59,722 bases of DNA from Salinispora cortesiana (GCF_000484695.1 NZ_AXVR01000030.1:1-59722); one strand, 5' to 3'; shown: positions 1-12,226, numbered from the stretch's first letter. Made by a program: numbers and translations. The notes: generated by a model from the letters alone, not told the origin.

Positions 1-1245
<1,245 letters not shown>

Positions 1246-1260
1246 TCGATCAGCTAGCCA

Positions 1261-1296
1261 GTCCGGCCCCCTCCGCTGGCGCGGAGGGGGCCGGAC
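1261..1296. terminator. Bidirectional intrinsic terminator
   Basis: Perfect 16-bp stem: GTCCGGCCCCCTCCGC at 1261-1276 pairs with 1281-1296 around a TGGC loop. It lies between two convergent genes (stops at 1245 and 1312) and can serve both. There is no T-run, as is usual in high-GC actinobacteria. Confidence 0.85.
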
Positions 1297-1311
1297 CCCA
1301 TTGTGCGGGGG

Positions 1312-4158
1312 TCACCGCTGCACGAAGACCGCCACGCTGCGGGCCGGAACCGTGAACGTGCCGCTGTCGGCCGCGAACGAGGAGGTCCGCAGCATCTGAT
1401 CGGCGGAGCTGCGCAGCACCGGGTGTAGCGCAACGTCCGCCCCGCGCAGGTCGGTGAGTTGTTGGGTAGCCGACTCCGGCGTGGCGTTGAAGACCACCGT
1501 TACCGACCGCCACGGACCACCCAAACCCCGGCTGTCCAGCGTCATCGTCAGTACGCCGGGCTGCTCCGCGCGGCCCGACAGCGGGAACGCCACCCGCTGC
1601 TGCACCTGCTCCGCCGTCCGCAGCCCGAACACCGGCGACGAGGAGCGAATCTGGAGCAACTCGGCGTAGCGCGCTTCGGCCAGGTCCACCGTCGCGCAAT
1701 CGGGCACCAGCCCCGGGTCGGCCAGCAGGGGCCGGGCGTACGGCCACTTGTCCTGGTTGTCGGACTCGGCCGGGAGCCCGACGCCGAACCCGTTGCCCTG
1801 GGCGCAGTCCCACCGGATCTGGTTGAACCAGTCACCCGAGTTGTACGAGTTGCGGTCCAGCGACTTCGACCGCAGCCGCTCGCTGCCAGCGGTGACGAAG
1901 CCGGCGCCCTGCCCCAGCACGGTGGTGCCGAGCGCAAGCACCTGCATCCGGGCTCGGTCCATCGCCGCGGTCTCCGCTGGCAGCTTGTACGCCAGCGCGT
2001 CGTACAGGATCTCGTTGTCGTGCGCGTCCACGTAGGTGACCGACTCACCTGGTGCAGCCGTATAGCCGGCCGGCGATCCGTTGTAGTCCACCTGCGCCCC
2101 GGTGACCTGCTCCCCGGCGGTGTTGGTGAACCGGTAGCCGCGCAGGTTGCCGGCGAGCCCCACCTTGATCAGGTCATGCTGGTGCAGCAGACGTGCGCGC
2201 TGCTGCGCCAGCGAACCGTTGACCGGGTCGTGGTTGGGGTCGGTGTACAGCCCAGAGGCGAAGCCCTGGCGCCGTGGGTTGGCGTCGAAGGGGCCACCCC
2301 CACGCACCGCGTCCCGGAACCGATCGTTGAAGGTGCCGATACCGGTGCCGGCCAGGTTGGTCTGGGTCGCCTGAACGAACCGGGCGCCGTCGGCCACCTC
2401 ACCGAAGTCCCAGCCCTCGCCGTACAGCAGGATGCCCCGACCATCCACTCCGTCGCGGGCGAGGGTCAGCTCGTCCAGTGCGGCACGGACGGCCAGCATG
2501 TTCGCCTTCGGATGGTGACCCATCAGGTCGAACCGGAAGCCGTCCACCTTGTACTCTCTCGCCCAGGTGACCACCGAGTCGACCACGAGCTTGCCCATCA
2601 TGGCGTGCTCGGGAGCGGTGTTGGCACAGCAGGTTGAGGTGGCGACCGAGCCATCCGCCAGCAGCCGGTGGTAGTAGCCGGGAACCACCTGGTCCAGCAC
2701 CGAGTTCGGGTCGGTGCCCGTCGCCGAGGTGTGATTGTAGACGACGTCGAGCACCATCCGCAGCCCAGCCCCGTTCACCCCGGCGACCATCCGTCGGAAC
2801 TCGGTGCTCCGCGCCGCCCCGGCCGGGTCAACGGCGTAGCCGCCCTCCGGCACGGTGTAGTGCAACGGGTCGTACCCCCAGTTGTAGCCGTCGGTGTCGG
2901 CGACCGCGGCGACGCATCGCTGCTGCTCCTCCGAGTCCGGCGGGAGCGCCGCCAGGTCGCAGGGGGGTTGCTGCTGGTCGGCGCGGCGTTCGGGGATCGT
3001 GGCGAAGTCAAACGCCGGGAGCAGGTGCAGGTGGGTCGTCCCGGCCTCGCCGAGCGCCCGCAGGTGTCGCATCCCCGCCGTGGTCGGGTCGGTGAAGGCA
3101 CGGAAGGTGCCGCGCCGCTCGGCCGGCACCGTGCTGTCAGCGATCGAGAAGTCCCGCACCGACAGCTCGGAGATCTGTGCCTGCGTCGCCGGTACCGCCG
3201 CCGGCTTACGCAGGTGCGTCCAGCCCGGTGGCGCGAGCCGCGGGTCGGCCAGATCGACGATCTGGCTGTGGGTGGAGCCGGGGGCGAGCGCCAGCGAGTA
3301 CGGGTCGGTCACCGCCGCGGTGACCATCTGCTGCTCGGCCGGCTGCCACGCCTCAACCTGGTAGCGGTAGTACTTCCCGGTCCAGGCGGGGGTTCCCCGC
3401 ACCGACCACACGCCGGTGCGCTCGTCCCGTCGCATGGGGACTGGCCGCGGTCGCGACGTCGGTGTGTCGAACAGCTGCAGTGCCACCGTACGGGCGGTGG
3501 GGGCCCAGACCGCGAGCGTCGGCGCCGCACCGGCGAAGGTCGGGCCGAGCCGCGCCCGGGTCGCCGGGGCGTAGACATCGTCGAGCACACCCGGGATCTG
3601 GACGCCGGTGGCGGCGCGCAGGGACCCTCCGGCGTCCCGCTCGGTCACCACGAGTTGTCCGCGCAGCGCCGCTGGCACCCCGGCCAGGTGCTTTCGGTTG
3701 AGGGCGAGGGCCTGATACGCCCCCAGGTGCGGGAATCGCTCGCGTTGCGCCGCGGTCAGCCCGTGCCGCCGGGCCTGCAGCGGGATCGTTCGGTACGTCC
3801 CGGCGAGTTCGCCGTCGACCAGGGTCACCCCGCCAGCCGCAGCGGTCATCAGGGCATACGTCGTGCCGTCCGGAATTTCGGTCGGCCAGGCGAGGGTGCC
3901 GCGGTCGATCCAGTGCGCCTTCTGTGTGGTCAGGTCGAGGCCGGTGGCGGTCCCGGTCTCCGGCTGGTGGCTACCGGCGGCGAGCAGCGTGGTGGTGGCG
4001 AGGTGGTCGGCAGCCCACGGCTCGGCGCCGGCCACGGCCAGCACATCGGCATCGCCGGGCGGTTCGAGGTGAACGAGGGTGTTGGTGCCGGCGAGGGTGA
4101 GGGTCGCCAGCGAGGCGAGAGTGAGCAGCGCCTTGCGCGGAATCGGCGAGGGTTTCAT
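1312..4158 (-). CDS. pulA: Secreted pullulanase-type alpha-1,6-glucosidase
   Basis: Debranching enzyme that hydrolyses alpha-1,6 links in pullulan, starch or glycogen. The four GH13 regions are present: DVVYNHT (about residue 470), GFRFDLMGHHP (about 539, nucleophile Asp), GEGWDFGE (about 578, acid/base Glu) and VDAHDNE (about 708, third Asp); YNWGYDP, typical of pullulanases, precedes them. A CBM48-like region lies before the barrel. The ATG at 4158 is chosen because GAGGAAGG sits 7 bases upstream and the product then begins MKPSPIPRK plus a hydrophobic stretch, a signal peptide, giving 948 aa. A longer open frame to 4290 would overlap the next gene and bury the signal peptide. Probably secreted for maltodextrin use. 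Possible LacI-type operators lie just upstream. Confidence 0.93.
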   Translation of the reverse strand: MKPSPIPRKALLTLASLATLTLAGTNTLVHLEPPGDADVLAVAGAEPWAADHLATTTLLAAGSHQPETGTATGLDLTTQKAHWIDRGTLAWPTEIPDGTTYALMTAAAGGVTLVDGELAGTYRTIPLQARRHGLTAAQRERFPHLGAYQALALNRKHLAGVPAALRGQLVVTERDAGGSLRAATGVQIPGVLDDVYAPATRARLGPTFAGAAPTLAVWAPTARTVALQLFDTPTSRPRPVPMRRDERTGVWSVRGTPAWTGKYYRYQVEAWQPAEQQMVTAAVTDPYSLALAPGSTHSQIVDLADPRLAPPGWTHLRKPAAVPATQAQISELSVRDFSIADSTVPAERRGTFRAFTDPTTAGMRHLRALGEAGTTHLHLLPAFDFATIPERRADQQQPPCDLAALPPDSEEQQRCVAAVADTDGYNWGYDPLHYTVPEGGYAVDPAGAARSTEFRRMVAGVNGAGLRMVLDVVYNHTSATGTDPNSVLDQVVPGYYHRLLADGSVATSTCCANTAPEHAMMGKLVVDSVVTWAREYKVDGFRFDLMGHHPKANMLAVRAALDELTLARDGVDGRGILLYGEGWDFGEVADGARFVQATQTNLAGTGIGTFNDRFRDAVRGGGPFDANPRRQGFASGLYTDPNHDPVNGSLAQQRARLLHQHDLIKVGLAGNLRGYRFTNTAGEQVTGAQVDYNGSPAGYTAAPGESVTYVDAHDNEILYDALAYKLPAETAAMDRARMQVLALGTTVLGQGAGFVTAGSERLRSKSLDRNSYNSGDWFNQIRWDCAQGNGFGVGLPAESDNQDKWPYARPLLADPGLVPDCATVDLAEARYAELLQIRSSSPVFGLRTAEQVQQRVAFPLSGRAEQPGVLTMTLDSRGLGGPWRSVTVVFNATPESATQQLTDLRGADVALHPVLRSSADQMLRTSSFAADSGTFTVPARSVAVFVQR

Positions 4159-4213
4159 CGACGGCCTTCCTCTGGTCGCTGATGAGCCGCACGCTAGCTG
4201 CCACTGAAATTTT

Positions 4214-4264
4214 CTGCAATACCTTGCAACAACAGTCGGAAGCAGGCAGACAACTTGCACAAGT
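4214..4264 (-). promoter_or_regulatory. Candidate MalR/LacI-type operators upstream of pulA
   Basis: CTGCAA (4214-4219), CTTGCA (4223-4228) and CTTGCA (4254-4259) cluster within 50 bases upstream of the pulA start. The last lies inside a 12-bp inverted repeat, ACTTG-CA-CAAGT (4253-4264). TTGCA/CTTGCAG words are associated with LacI-family control of amylase and maltose genes in streptomycetes. The repeats are seen directly; regulator identity is inferred. Sites overlap the 3' end of the upstream dsbB-like gene only after 4287. Confidence 0.4.
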
Positions 4265-4286
4265 GGTCGACCCCCGGCTACCGCCC

Positions 4287-4895
4287 TCACCCAGCAGCGC
4301 CGCCGGGCATCGCCGCACCCAGCAGCGGCAGGCCAGGGAAGGTCTCGTAGCGAGTGGGGTCGGGCGGCAGGAACCAGTGGAAGCCCAGTTCGAAGAAGGC
4401 CGCCACCAGGTTCGCCGCCACAATCACCAGGAACAGCCCGCAGACCACCTTCGACGGCCAGCCGAACCGCACTCCCCGCGGCACCAGCTCACGGCCGAAG
4501 ATGAGGCTCACTCCACAGAACACCAACACGACGCAGAACGTGATGAACGACCAGGTGTAGAGGTGCAGCCCCAGAACGGTTGACCCGTAGCCGGGATCTG
4601 GCGGCGCGATGTGCAACAGGATCTGACGGGCCGCCACGGCGGCGCCGACCACGGCGGCGACGATGCTCATTCCGTAGCCCGTGGTGTAGTCGGCGAGCGT
4701 CACGTCGCCGCGGCGGGTCCGCGCGATGATGTAGAGCGGCCCACACATCACCAGGATCATGGCCTGTCGTTGCAGGAGGCAGAGCGGGCACGGGAGTTCG
4801 TCGCCCCCGAACTGTACCGCGAACCCGGCAAGCAGCACCCCGCAGTAGCTGAGGACGAAGAGGTGCGCGAGCCAGAAGCCCAGACGGCCGGTCAT
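4287..4895 (-). CDS. DsbB-like disulfide bond formation membrane protein
   Basis: A 202-aa protein with about five hydrophobic segments and the motif CPLCLLQRQ near residue 36, the CxxC-plus-QR signature of the DsbB/BdbC quinone-linked thiol oxidase family. DsbB reoxidises a DsbA partner and passes electrons to quinone in the membrane. A further Cys (FCGVS) lies in a later segment, but the second periplasmic Cys pair of E. coli DsbB is not obvious. No DsbA is adjacent. It follows a 52-aa membrane protein by 14 bases, so the two are probably co-transcribed. Family confidence is good; the exact redox partner is unknown. Confidence 0.8.
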   Translation of the reverse strand: MTGRLGFWLAHLFVLSYCGVLLAGFAVQFGGDELPCPLCLLQRQAMILVMCGPLYIIARTRRGDVTLADYTTGYGMSIVAAVVGAAVAARQILLHIAPPDPGYGSTVLGLHLYTWSFITFCVVLVFCGVSLIFGRELVPRGVRFGWPSKVVCGLFLVIVAANLVAAFFELGFHWFLPPDPTRYETFPGLPLLGAAMPGGAAG

Positions 4896-4909
4896 GACGC
4901 CTCAATCGA

Positions 4910-5068
4910 TCAGAAGTTCAGGGACAGCTTCGCTGCCACATGGTGGTTGAACACCACCAGGACGGCACAGAGCGCAACCGTCCACACGGCGAGGACCGCC
5001 CCGCGCCCGCTGCCCCGCACGGTGAGCCAGCCGGCGAGGAGCAGCACCGCAAAGATCAATATCGCCAT
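4910..5068 (-). CDS. Small membrane protein upstream of the dsbB-like gene
   Basis: A 52-aa frame starting ATG at 5068: two hydrophobic stretches (MAILIFAVLLLAGWL, then AVLAVWTVALCAVLVVF) separated by a short Arg/Gly loop, ending in KLSLNF. It ends 14 bases before the dsbB-like start, and codon use is GC-rich as in its neighbours. No clear Shine-Dalgarno is present, so it may be leaderless or weakly translated. No known family recognised. The coupled position suggests an accessory role with the DsbB-like protein, which is inference only. Confidence 0.55.
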   Translation of the reverse strand: MAILIFAVLLLAGWLTVRGSGRGAVLAVWTVALCAVLVVFNHHVAAKLSLNF

Positions 5069-5180
5069 TTACCGACGATACCGCTACTAAAGAGAGATTC
5101 CTGGCCAGAATGGCAAACTCACCATCGATGATCCGCCCGGTGCCGACCCACTCCGCCCACGAGCCGAGGTTGCACGAATA

Positions 5181-5202
5181 GCAAGACGGACGTACGGTTT
5201 GT
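5181..5202 (+). promoter_or_regulatory. AcnR operator overlapping the acnA promoter
   Basis: This 22-bp site matches the operator in front of acnR (10588-10609) at 19 of 22 positions, including an identical 12-base core ACGTACGGTTTG. It overlaps a possible -35 (TTGTAC, 5199-5204) spaced 16 bases from TAAGGG (5221-5226), so a bound repressor would block polymerase. C. glutamicum AcnR represses acn in the same arrangement of site and promoter. Confidence 0.7.
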
Positions 5203-5307
5203 ACACGCAATCACGGCAAGTAAGGGCCGCCTAAGCACCACACCGCACCCGCCGGTGCGACAGACTGCTCAGGACTGCTCACGGCCACTGGTGTGAAGGA
5301 GTACGAC

Positions 5308-8136
<2,829 letters not shown>

Positions 8137-8146
8137 AGCGGTAACG

Positions 8147-8178
8147 GACGGGGCCCCCACACCAGTGGGGGCCCCGTC
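8147..8178 (+). terminator. acnA intrinsic terminator
   Basis: Perfect 14-bp stem, GACGGGGCCCCCAC (8147-8160) with GTGGGGGCCCCGTC (8165-8178), closed by an ACCA loop, 10 bases after the acnA stop. Confidence 0.85.
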
Positions 8179-8294
8179 GTGTATCCGCCCGGCGGGTCGG
8201 GCTATCTACCCCGAAGCCACTGACCAGAGGTGGGCCGCGAGACAGCAGCCCGATCCCGGGTGTGATCTCGCCATGCTGTGCCAGGCTCGTGGTC

Positions 8295-8543
8295 ATGGAC
8301 GACAAGACCATCCTGAAGCGCATCTCCGAGCTGGTTGACGAGGAACACCAGCTCCGCGCCGCGGCCCAGGCCAACGAGGAGGGCACCGACGACGAGAGCC
8401 GCGACCGGCTCCGAGATCTGGCGGCGTCGCTGGACCAGTGTTGGGACCTGCTCCGCCGGCGGCGTGCCGCCCGCTCCACCCACGGCGACCCGGATGCCCA
8501 GGGCGTACGCCCGGCACCGGAGGTGGCGCGCTACCTCCAGTAG
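8295..8543 (+). CDS. DUF2630 family protein
   Basis: An 82-aa highly charged, probably alpha-helical protein beginning MDDKTILKRISELVDEEHQLR and ending PEVARYLQ, which matches the DUF2630 pattern in sequence and length (about 80 aa). Function is unknown. Start at ATG 8295; an in-frame GTG at 8289 and a further upstream start are possible but add non-family residues. It stands alone between the acnA terminator and the convergent RIO kinase gene. Confidence 0.82.
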   Translation: MDDKTILKRISELVDEEHQLRAAAQANEEGTDDESRDRLRDLAASLDQCWDLLRRRRAARSTHGDPDAQGVRPAPEVARYLQ

Positions 8544-8605
8544 GGGCGGGCACTGCGCCCTCCGACGTTGCGGTACCGGGCTACCGCCTCGACCGCCCAG
8601 GAGCA

Positions 8606-8695
8606 CCCGGGTGAGCGCGAGCCCGCCACTCGGAGCGGTGCTCAACGCCGGCCCGCCGCCTGGGGCGGTGCTCAACGCAGGCCCGCCTCCCGGAG
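8606..8695. repeat. 30-bp tandem repeat covering the rio stop codon
   Basis: Units 8636-8665 and 8666-8695 match at most positions (both begin CGGTGCTCAACGC), and 8606-8635 is a decayed third copy. The rightmost unit contains the last codons and stop of the RIO kinase gene, so the 3' end of that gene has been duplicated downstream. Confidence 0.7.
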
Positions 8696-9598
8696 CAGGC
8701 TTTCGGTGAGGGCGAGCGGGTCTGCCTGCTCCGCCGGCAGGCCACGGGCGACGAACCAGGTGGCGACCACCCGAACGTCTCGGGCCAGGTACTCCGGCCC
8801 CTGCGGGTTGGCGACCAGGTCCACGACCTGAGGTAGGTCGATGAGCACCAGGCGCCCCTCGTGCACCAGTAGGTTGTAGGGCGACAGGTCACCGTGGGCA
8901 TGGCCAGCCCGAGCGAGTACCACCAGCGCCTCGACGAGTTGTCCCCACAGGTCACGCAGGTCGGCCTCCGCCGGCCGCAGCTGCGCCAGCCGTGGGGCGG
9001 CCTGCCCCTCGTCGCAGTCCCCAAGAAACTCCAGCATCAGCTCGGTGCCGCGTAGCTGAACCGGGTAGGGCACGGTGATCGTGCCGTACCGGGCCCCGAT
9101 CTCCCAGAGGCGGCCGAGTACGGCGAACTCCGCCGCCGCCCACTGTCCGGCGATCATCTGCCGGCCGAACGTGGTTCGCCGGGTCATCGCCCGCATCTCC
9201 CGGGAGCGTCGGACGCGCCGCCCCTCCAGATATCCCGCGTCCCGGTGGAAGAGCCGGTGGTCGGCATCTCGATATCGTTTGGCCGCGAGCAGGCAGGACC
9301 GATCGGTGTCGGGCACGGCCCGGCGAACGAGATGGACGTCCGCCTCCTTGCCGGTCTTGAGCACGCCCAGTTCGGTGTCCTTGGCGGCCAGCTCCGTCAC
9401 CAGCCAGGCGGGGTACGGCTGGGGACCGTGGACCGCGTCGTCCCAGGACGACCAGGTCTGGGCGTCTGGCAGCGGGTCGGAGTCAACGGGCTGCGGCCCG
9501 GTTCTCCACCCGCGCTTGGTGAAGTGTGGTTCGTCATCGTCGAAGCGGCGTCTGCCGCGGGTCCGGCGCTCCGGCGCCGGAAAGTCGTGATCGCGCAC
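8672..9598 (-). CDS. RIO1-type atypical serine/threonine protein kinase
   Basis: A 308-aa protein. After an Arg/Asp-rich N-terminus of about 60 residues comes a RIO kinase domain: KTGKEADVHL (RIO nucleotide loop), AAKRY (ATP-binding Lys), HGDLSPYNLLV (catalytic loop with Asp and Asn) and LIDLPQ (metal-binding Asp, the RIO replacement for DFG). All key residues are present, so it should be active. RIO kinases act in ribosome maturation in archaea and eukaryotes; the bacterial substrates are not known to me. It is single, facing DUF2630, with a duplicated 3' end. Confidence 0.88.
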   Translation of the reverse strand: MRDHDFPAPERRTRGRRRFDDDEPHFTKRGWRTGPQPVDSDPLPDAQTWSSWDDAVHGPQPYPAWLVTELAAKDTELGVLKTGKEADVHLVRRAVPDTDRSCLLAAKRYRDADHRLFHRDAGYLEGRRVRRSREMRAMTRRTTFGRQMIAGQWAAAEFAVLGRLWEIGARYGTITVPYPVQLRGTELMLEFLGDCDEGQAAPRLAQLRPAEADLRDLWGQLVEALVVLARAGHAHGDLSPYNLLVHEGRLVLIDLPQVVDLVANPQGPEYLARDVRVVATWFVARGLPAEQADPLALTESLLREAGLR

Positions 9599-9754
9599 TG
9601 CGGTGAGATCCCTCGGTCGAGGTCAGTGGAGACAGTGGGAAGTGACCTTTGCTGACGGCCATGACCGACCTCCTCTCCTCAACCGGGCCACCCTCGCCCG
9701 GAGTGCACCGTGCGGCCCCATGCTCGCTGGCGGATCGCCGCGCGGCAACCGGTA

Positions 9755-10399
9755 TTACGCCGCGAGCACCGCGGCGAGGCCGGCGATCAGACCGTCGACC
9801 GTGAAGGTGGGGGCGAACCGGCCGTCGGTCCAGGTGCGTCCCCGGTGTAGCCAGACGCTGGGCAACCCCACGGCCGCGGCACCGCCGATGTCCGCCTCCG
9901 GGCCGTCGCCGACCACCCAGGCCCCACGCAGCGGCATCCGAACCCGCTGCGCGGCCAGTGCGAAGATTCGCGGATTCGGCTTGCTGACGCCGGCTGCCTC
10001 GGAGATCACCCAGTCGGCCAGGTAGCGGTCCAGCCCGGTCCGCCGGATCTTCTCCTCCTGCTGCCGTACCGCCCCGTTGCAGACCACCACCGGCATCCAC
10101 CCGGCGTCACCGACGATCTGCAGCGCGCACGCCACCAGTGGATCAAGTCGGGTGCCGGCGAGCACGCCATCGTGCAGCTCCTCCACCAGGTCGACCGAGC
10201 GGACCGCCAGCGAGTAGCGGTTGCGGATCGCATCGGCCACATCCCACCGATCGGTAAGCCCGTCCGCGTCAACGGAGAGCAGCCAGTCGAGGTCACCTGG
10301 CGGTGCACCGATCTTGACCAGGAAGCGCTCACCCCAGGATCGGAACAAACTTTCTCGATCGAGCAGGGTGTTGTCCAGGTCAAGAAGGAGCAGCGGCAC
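9755..10399 (-). CDS. HAD-superfamily hydrolase
   Basis: A 214-aa protein with the HAD motifs in order: DLDNTLLD at residues 7-14 (nucleophile Asp and acid Asp), CNGA in the motif II position, SKPNPRIF (motif III Lys) and GDGPEADIGGA (motif IV acids). The helical insert after motif I is a C1-type cap. Such proteins are usually small-molecule phosphatases; the substrate cannot be told. It starts with GTG at 10399 with no strong Shine-Dalgarno, and is divergent from acnR, with the AcnR operator in the shared upstream region. Confidence 0.85.
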   Translation of the reverse strand: MPLLLLDLDNTLLDRESLFRSWGERFLVKIGAPPGDLDWLLSVDADGLTDRWDVADAIRNRYSLAVRSVDLVEELHDGVLAGTRLDPLVACALQIVGDAGWMPVVVCNGAVRQQEEKIRRTGLDRYLADWVISEAAGVSKPNPRIFALAAQRVRMPLRGAWVVGDGPEADIGGAAAVGLPSVWLHRGRTWTDGRFAPTFTVDGLIAGLAAVLAA

Positions 10400-10587
10400 T
10401 CCGGCACCTTACGGGACTGAGGCAGCCGCCCGACAGACCCGAACAGCCAAATGGTCAGAAATTTGTGACAAACGGATGAAGCCCCAGTAGGAGAATTTGC
10501 CAAAGTGGGCGGACTCGTGGCTGCCCGGCACCCGAGCTGGCCGATCGGATCTCCTCCGCCGCGCGGGCCGAGCTGGCGGGTCAGACC

Positions 10588-10609
10588 GCAAGCCGTACGT
10601 ACGGTTTGC
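10588..10609 (+). promoter_or_regulatory. acnR autoregulatory operator
   Basis: A near-perfect 22-bp palindrome (arms GCAAGCCGTAC and GTACGGTTTGC, one mismatched pair) ends 31 bases before the acnR start. It shares 19 of 22 bases with the site in front of acnA. A palindrome of this size is typical of TetR-family operators. Autoregulation is inferred. Confidence 0.75.
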
Positions 10610-10640
10610 GGGACGCCGGGTGGTTTGACACGATCGACCC

Positions 10641-11213
10641 GTGCCCAGAGTAAGTCAGGACCAACTCGACGCGCGCCGGCAGGAGATCCTCACCGCCGCC
10701 CGGGTCTGCTTCGCCCGACACGGGTACGAGGGCGCCACCGTGCGCCGCCTGGAGGAGGCGACCGGGCTGTCCCGTGGAGCGATCTTCCACCACTTCCGCG
10801 ACAAGGACTCCCTCTTCCTCGCCGTGGCCGAGGACGATGCGGCGGCGATGGTCGAGACTGTCGCCCGCAATGGCCTGGTGCAGGTGATGCGAGATCTGCT
10901 GGCCCGGGCTGCCTCCCCGGACACGACGGGCTGGCTGGGCAGCCAGCTGGAGGTCTCACGCCGGCTCCGCACCGATCCCGCGTTCGCCCAGCGGTGGACC
11001 GAACGATCCGCGGCGATCGCCGAAGCCACCCGCGACCGCCTACTCCGCCAGCGCGAGGCGGGCGTCCTGCGCGACGACGTGCCCGTCGATGTGCTCGCCC
11101 AGTTCCTGAAGCTGGCGTATGACGGTCTGGTCCTGCATCTGGCGATGGGCCGACCCGCCGACGACCTCGGACCGGTACTCAACCTGGTCGAGGAGGCCGT
11201 CCGGCGGCGTTGA
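10641..11213 (+). CDS. acnR: TetR-family repressor of aconitase
   Basis: A 190-aa TetR regulator. The N-terminal DNA-binding domain, residues about 12-58, reads HGYEGATVRRLEEATGLSRG followed by AIFHHFRDK, nearly identical to my recollection of C. glutamicum AcnR. The middle (GLVQVMRDLL, SQLEVSRRLRTDP) and end (DLGPVLNLVEEAVRRR) also follow AcnR. AcnR represses acn and responds to citrate in corynebacteria. The GTG start at 10641 lacks a clear Shine-Dalgarno and may be leaderless. Unlike the corynebacterial acn-acnR pair, four genes' distance (2.5 kb) separates it from acnA, but the operator links them. Ligand response here is inferred. Confidence 0.9.
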   Translation: MPRVSQDQLDARRQEILTAARVCFARHGYEGATVRRLEEATGLSRGAIFHHFRDKDSLFLAVAEDDAAAMVETVARNGLVQVMRDLLARAASPDTTGWLGSQLEVSRRLRTDPAFAQRWTERSAAIAEATRDRLLRQREAGVLRDDVPVDVLAQFLKLAYDGLVLHLAMGRPADDLGPVLNLVEEAVRRR

Positions 11214-11302
11214 TCATCCTTGCCCATACCTGCCCTGACGGCCCTCCTTTCAGTTGGCACAGGTGACCCACAATGGGTTCCACCCCACGACAGGAGTGTC
11301 CG

Positions 11303-12226
11303 ATGATCCTCCTCGCCGCACCCAGCAACACCTGGGGCATTCCCGGCTCGATCTTCCTCGGGCTATACCTGGTGACCGCCGCCGTTCTCGTCGCCATCGC
11401 ACTCCGACGTCGAAACGAGGTACTAAGCGGATCGAGGTACAACGCGAGCCTGCTCAGCCCCCAGCAGGCCGCCTACCTCAGCGGTGGTACACCGCTGGCG
11501 GTCTGGACATCTCTCGCGGGGCTCCGCAGCGATGGTGCGGTCAACGTGGACTCGGATCGGCGGTTGACCGCCAGCGGCTCGCTGCCCACCGGCAGCGCCC
11601 CGTTGGACCAGGCCATCCACCTCGCCGCCAGCCGGGGCCTTCGCGCCCAGGAACTCAGCAGCGACCAAGGAGTGCGGCAGGCCGTCCACCAGCTCCGCGT
11701 TGACCTGGAGCAACACGGCCTGGCGCTCTCCGCCGAGCAGCGGGCAGCCCTACGCAACGCGGTACTACCACTCACCATCCTGCTCGCCGTCGGCATGCTG
11801 CGGCTCGGGGCGGGTTTGGCGAACGACCGTCCCGTCGGCTGGCTCTTCCTGACCCAGATCGCGCTGCTGGTCGTGACAATCCTGCTCTTCCGGCGTCCAT
11901 GGCGAACCCGCACCGCCGACCAGGTCCTACGCCGGCTACGCCACCGGCACACGCACCTGGCACCCCGCCACAATCCGGCCTATGCCACCTATGGCGCCGC
12001 CGGGGCCGCGATGGGAGTCGCCCTCTTCGGCACGGCCGCCCTGTGGGCCATGGATCCCAGCTTCGCCGAGCAGGCACAGATCCAGCAGCAGTTCCTAGCC
12101 GGTGGGTCGACAGCCGGCGGGGGCGGGGCCGCCGGAGCAGATAGCGGTGGTGGCGGTGGTGATGGTGGCTGTGGCGGTGGTGATGGTGGCTGTGGCGGTG
12201 GCGGTGGCGGTGGGTGCGGAGGATGA
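11303..12226 (+). CDS. TIGR04222-like membrane protein with Gly/Cys repeat tail
   Basis: A 307-aa protein. One hydrophobic segment near residues 8-32, a soluble region with the pattern LSPQQAAYLSGG, and then further hydrophobic segments at about 160-175, 185-200 and 235-255. The C-terminus from residue 270 is Gly-rich and holds exact heptads GGGDGGC x2 followed by GGGGGGGC, placing Cys at 290, 297 and 305. This is the layout of TIGR04222-domain proteins. ATG 11303 is chosen for AGGAG at 11292-11296. Its stop overlaps the start of the DUF692 gene by four bases, so they are translationally coupled. I infer that the tail is the substrate of the DUF692 enzyme; this is untested. Confidence 0.78.
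   Translation: MILLAAPSNTWGIPGSIFLGLYLVTAAVLVAIALRRRNEVLSGSRYNASLLSPQQAAYLSGGTPLAVWTSLAGLRSDGAVNVDSDRRLTASGSLPTGSAPLDQAIHLAASRGLRAQELSSDQGVRQAVHQLRVDLEQHGLALSAEQRAALRNAVLPLTILLAVGMLRLGAGLANDRPVGWLFLTQIALLVVTILLFRRPWRTRTADQVLRRLRHRHTHLAPRHNPAYATYGAAGAAMGVALFGTAALWAMDPSFAEQAQIQQQFLAGGSTAGGGGAAGADSGGGGGDGGCGGGDGGCGGGGGGGCGG
12152..12193 (+). repeat. Exact 21-bp tandem repeat encoding GGGDGGC x2
   Basis: The 21-bp unit at 12152-12172 is repeated without change at 12173-12193, in frame, in the Cys-rich tail. A related Gly-codon run ending in TGC follows (12194-12217). Confidence 0.9.

Noticed and set aside
2668..4182. Open frame opposite pulA
   Set aside because: Antisense shadow with no recognisable motif.
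4159..4290. Longer N-terminus for pulA
   Set aside because: It would hide the signal peptide inside the protein and overlap the dsbB-like gene; the ATG at 4158 has a strong Shine-Dalgarno.
10625..10630. TTGACA as the acnR -35
   Set aside because: The matching -10 would fall inside the coding region, downstream of the family-supported start.
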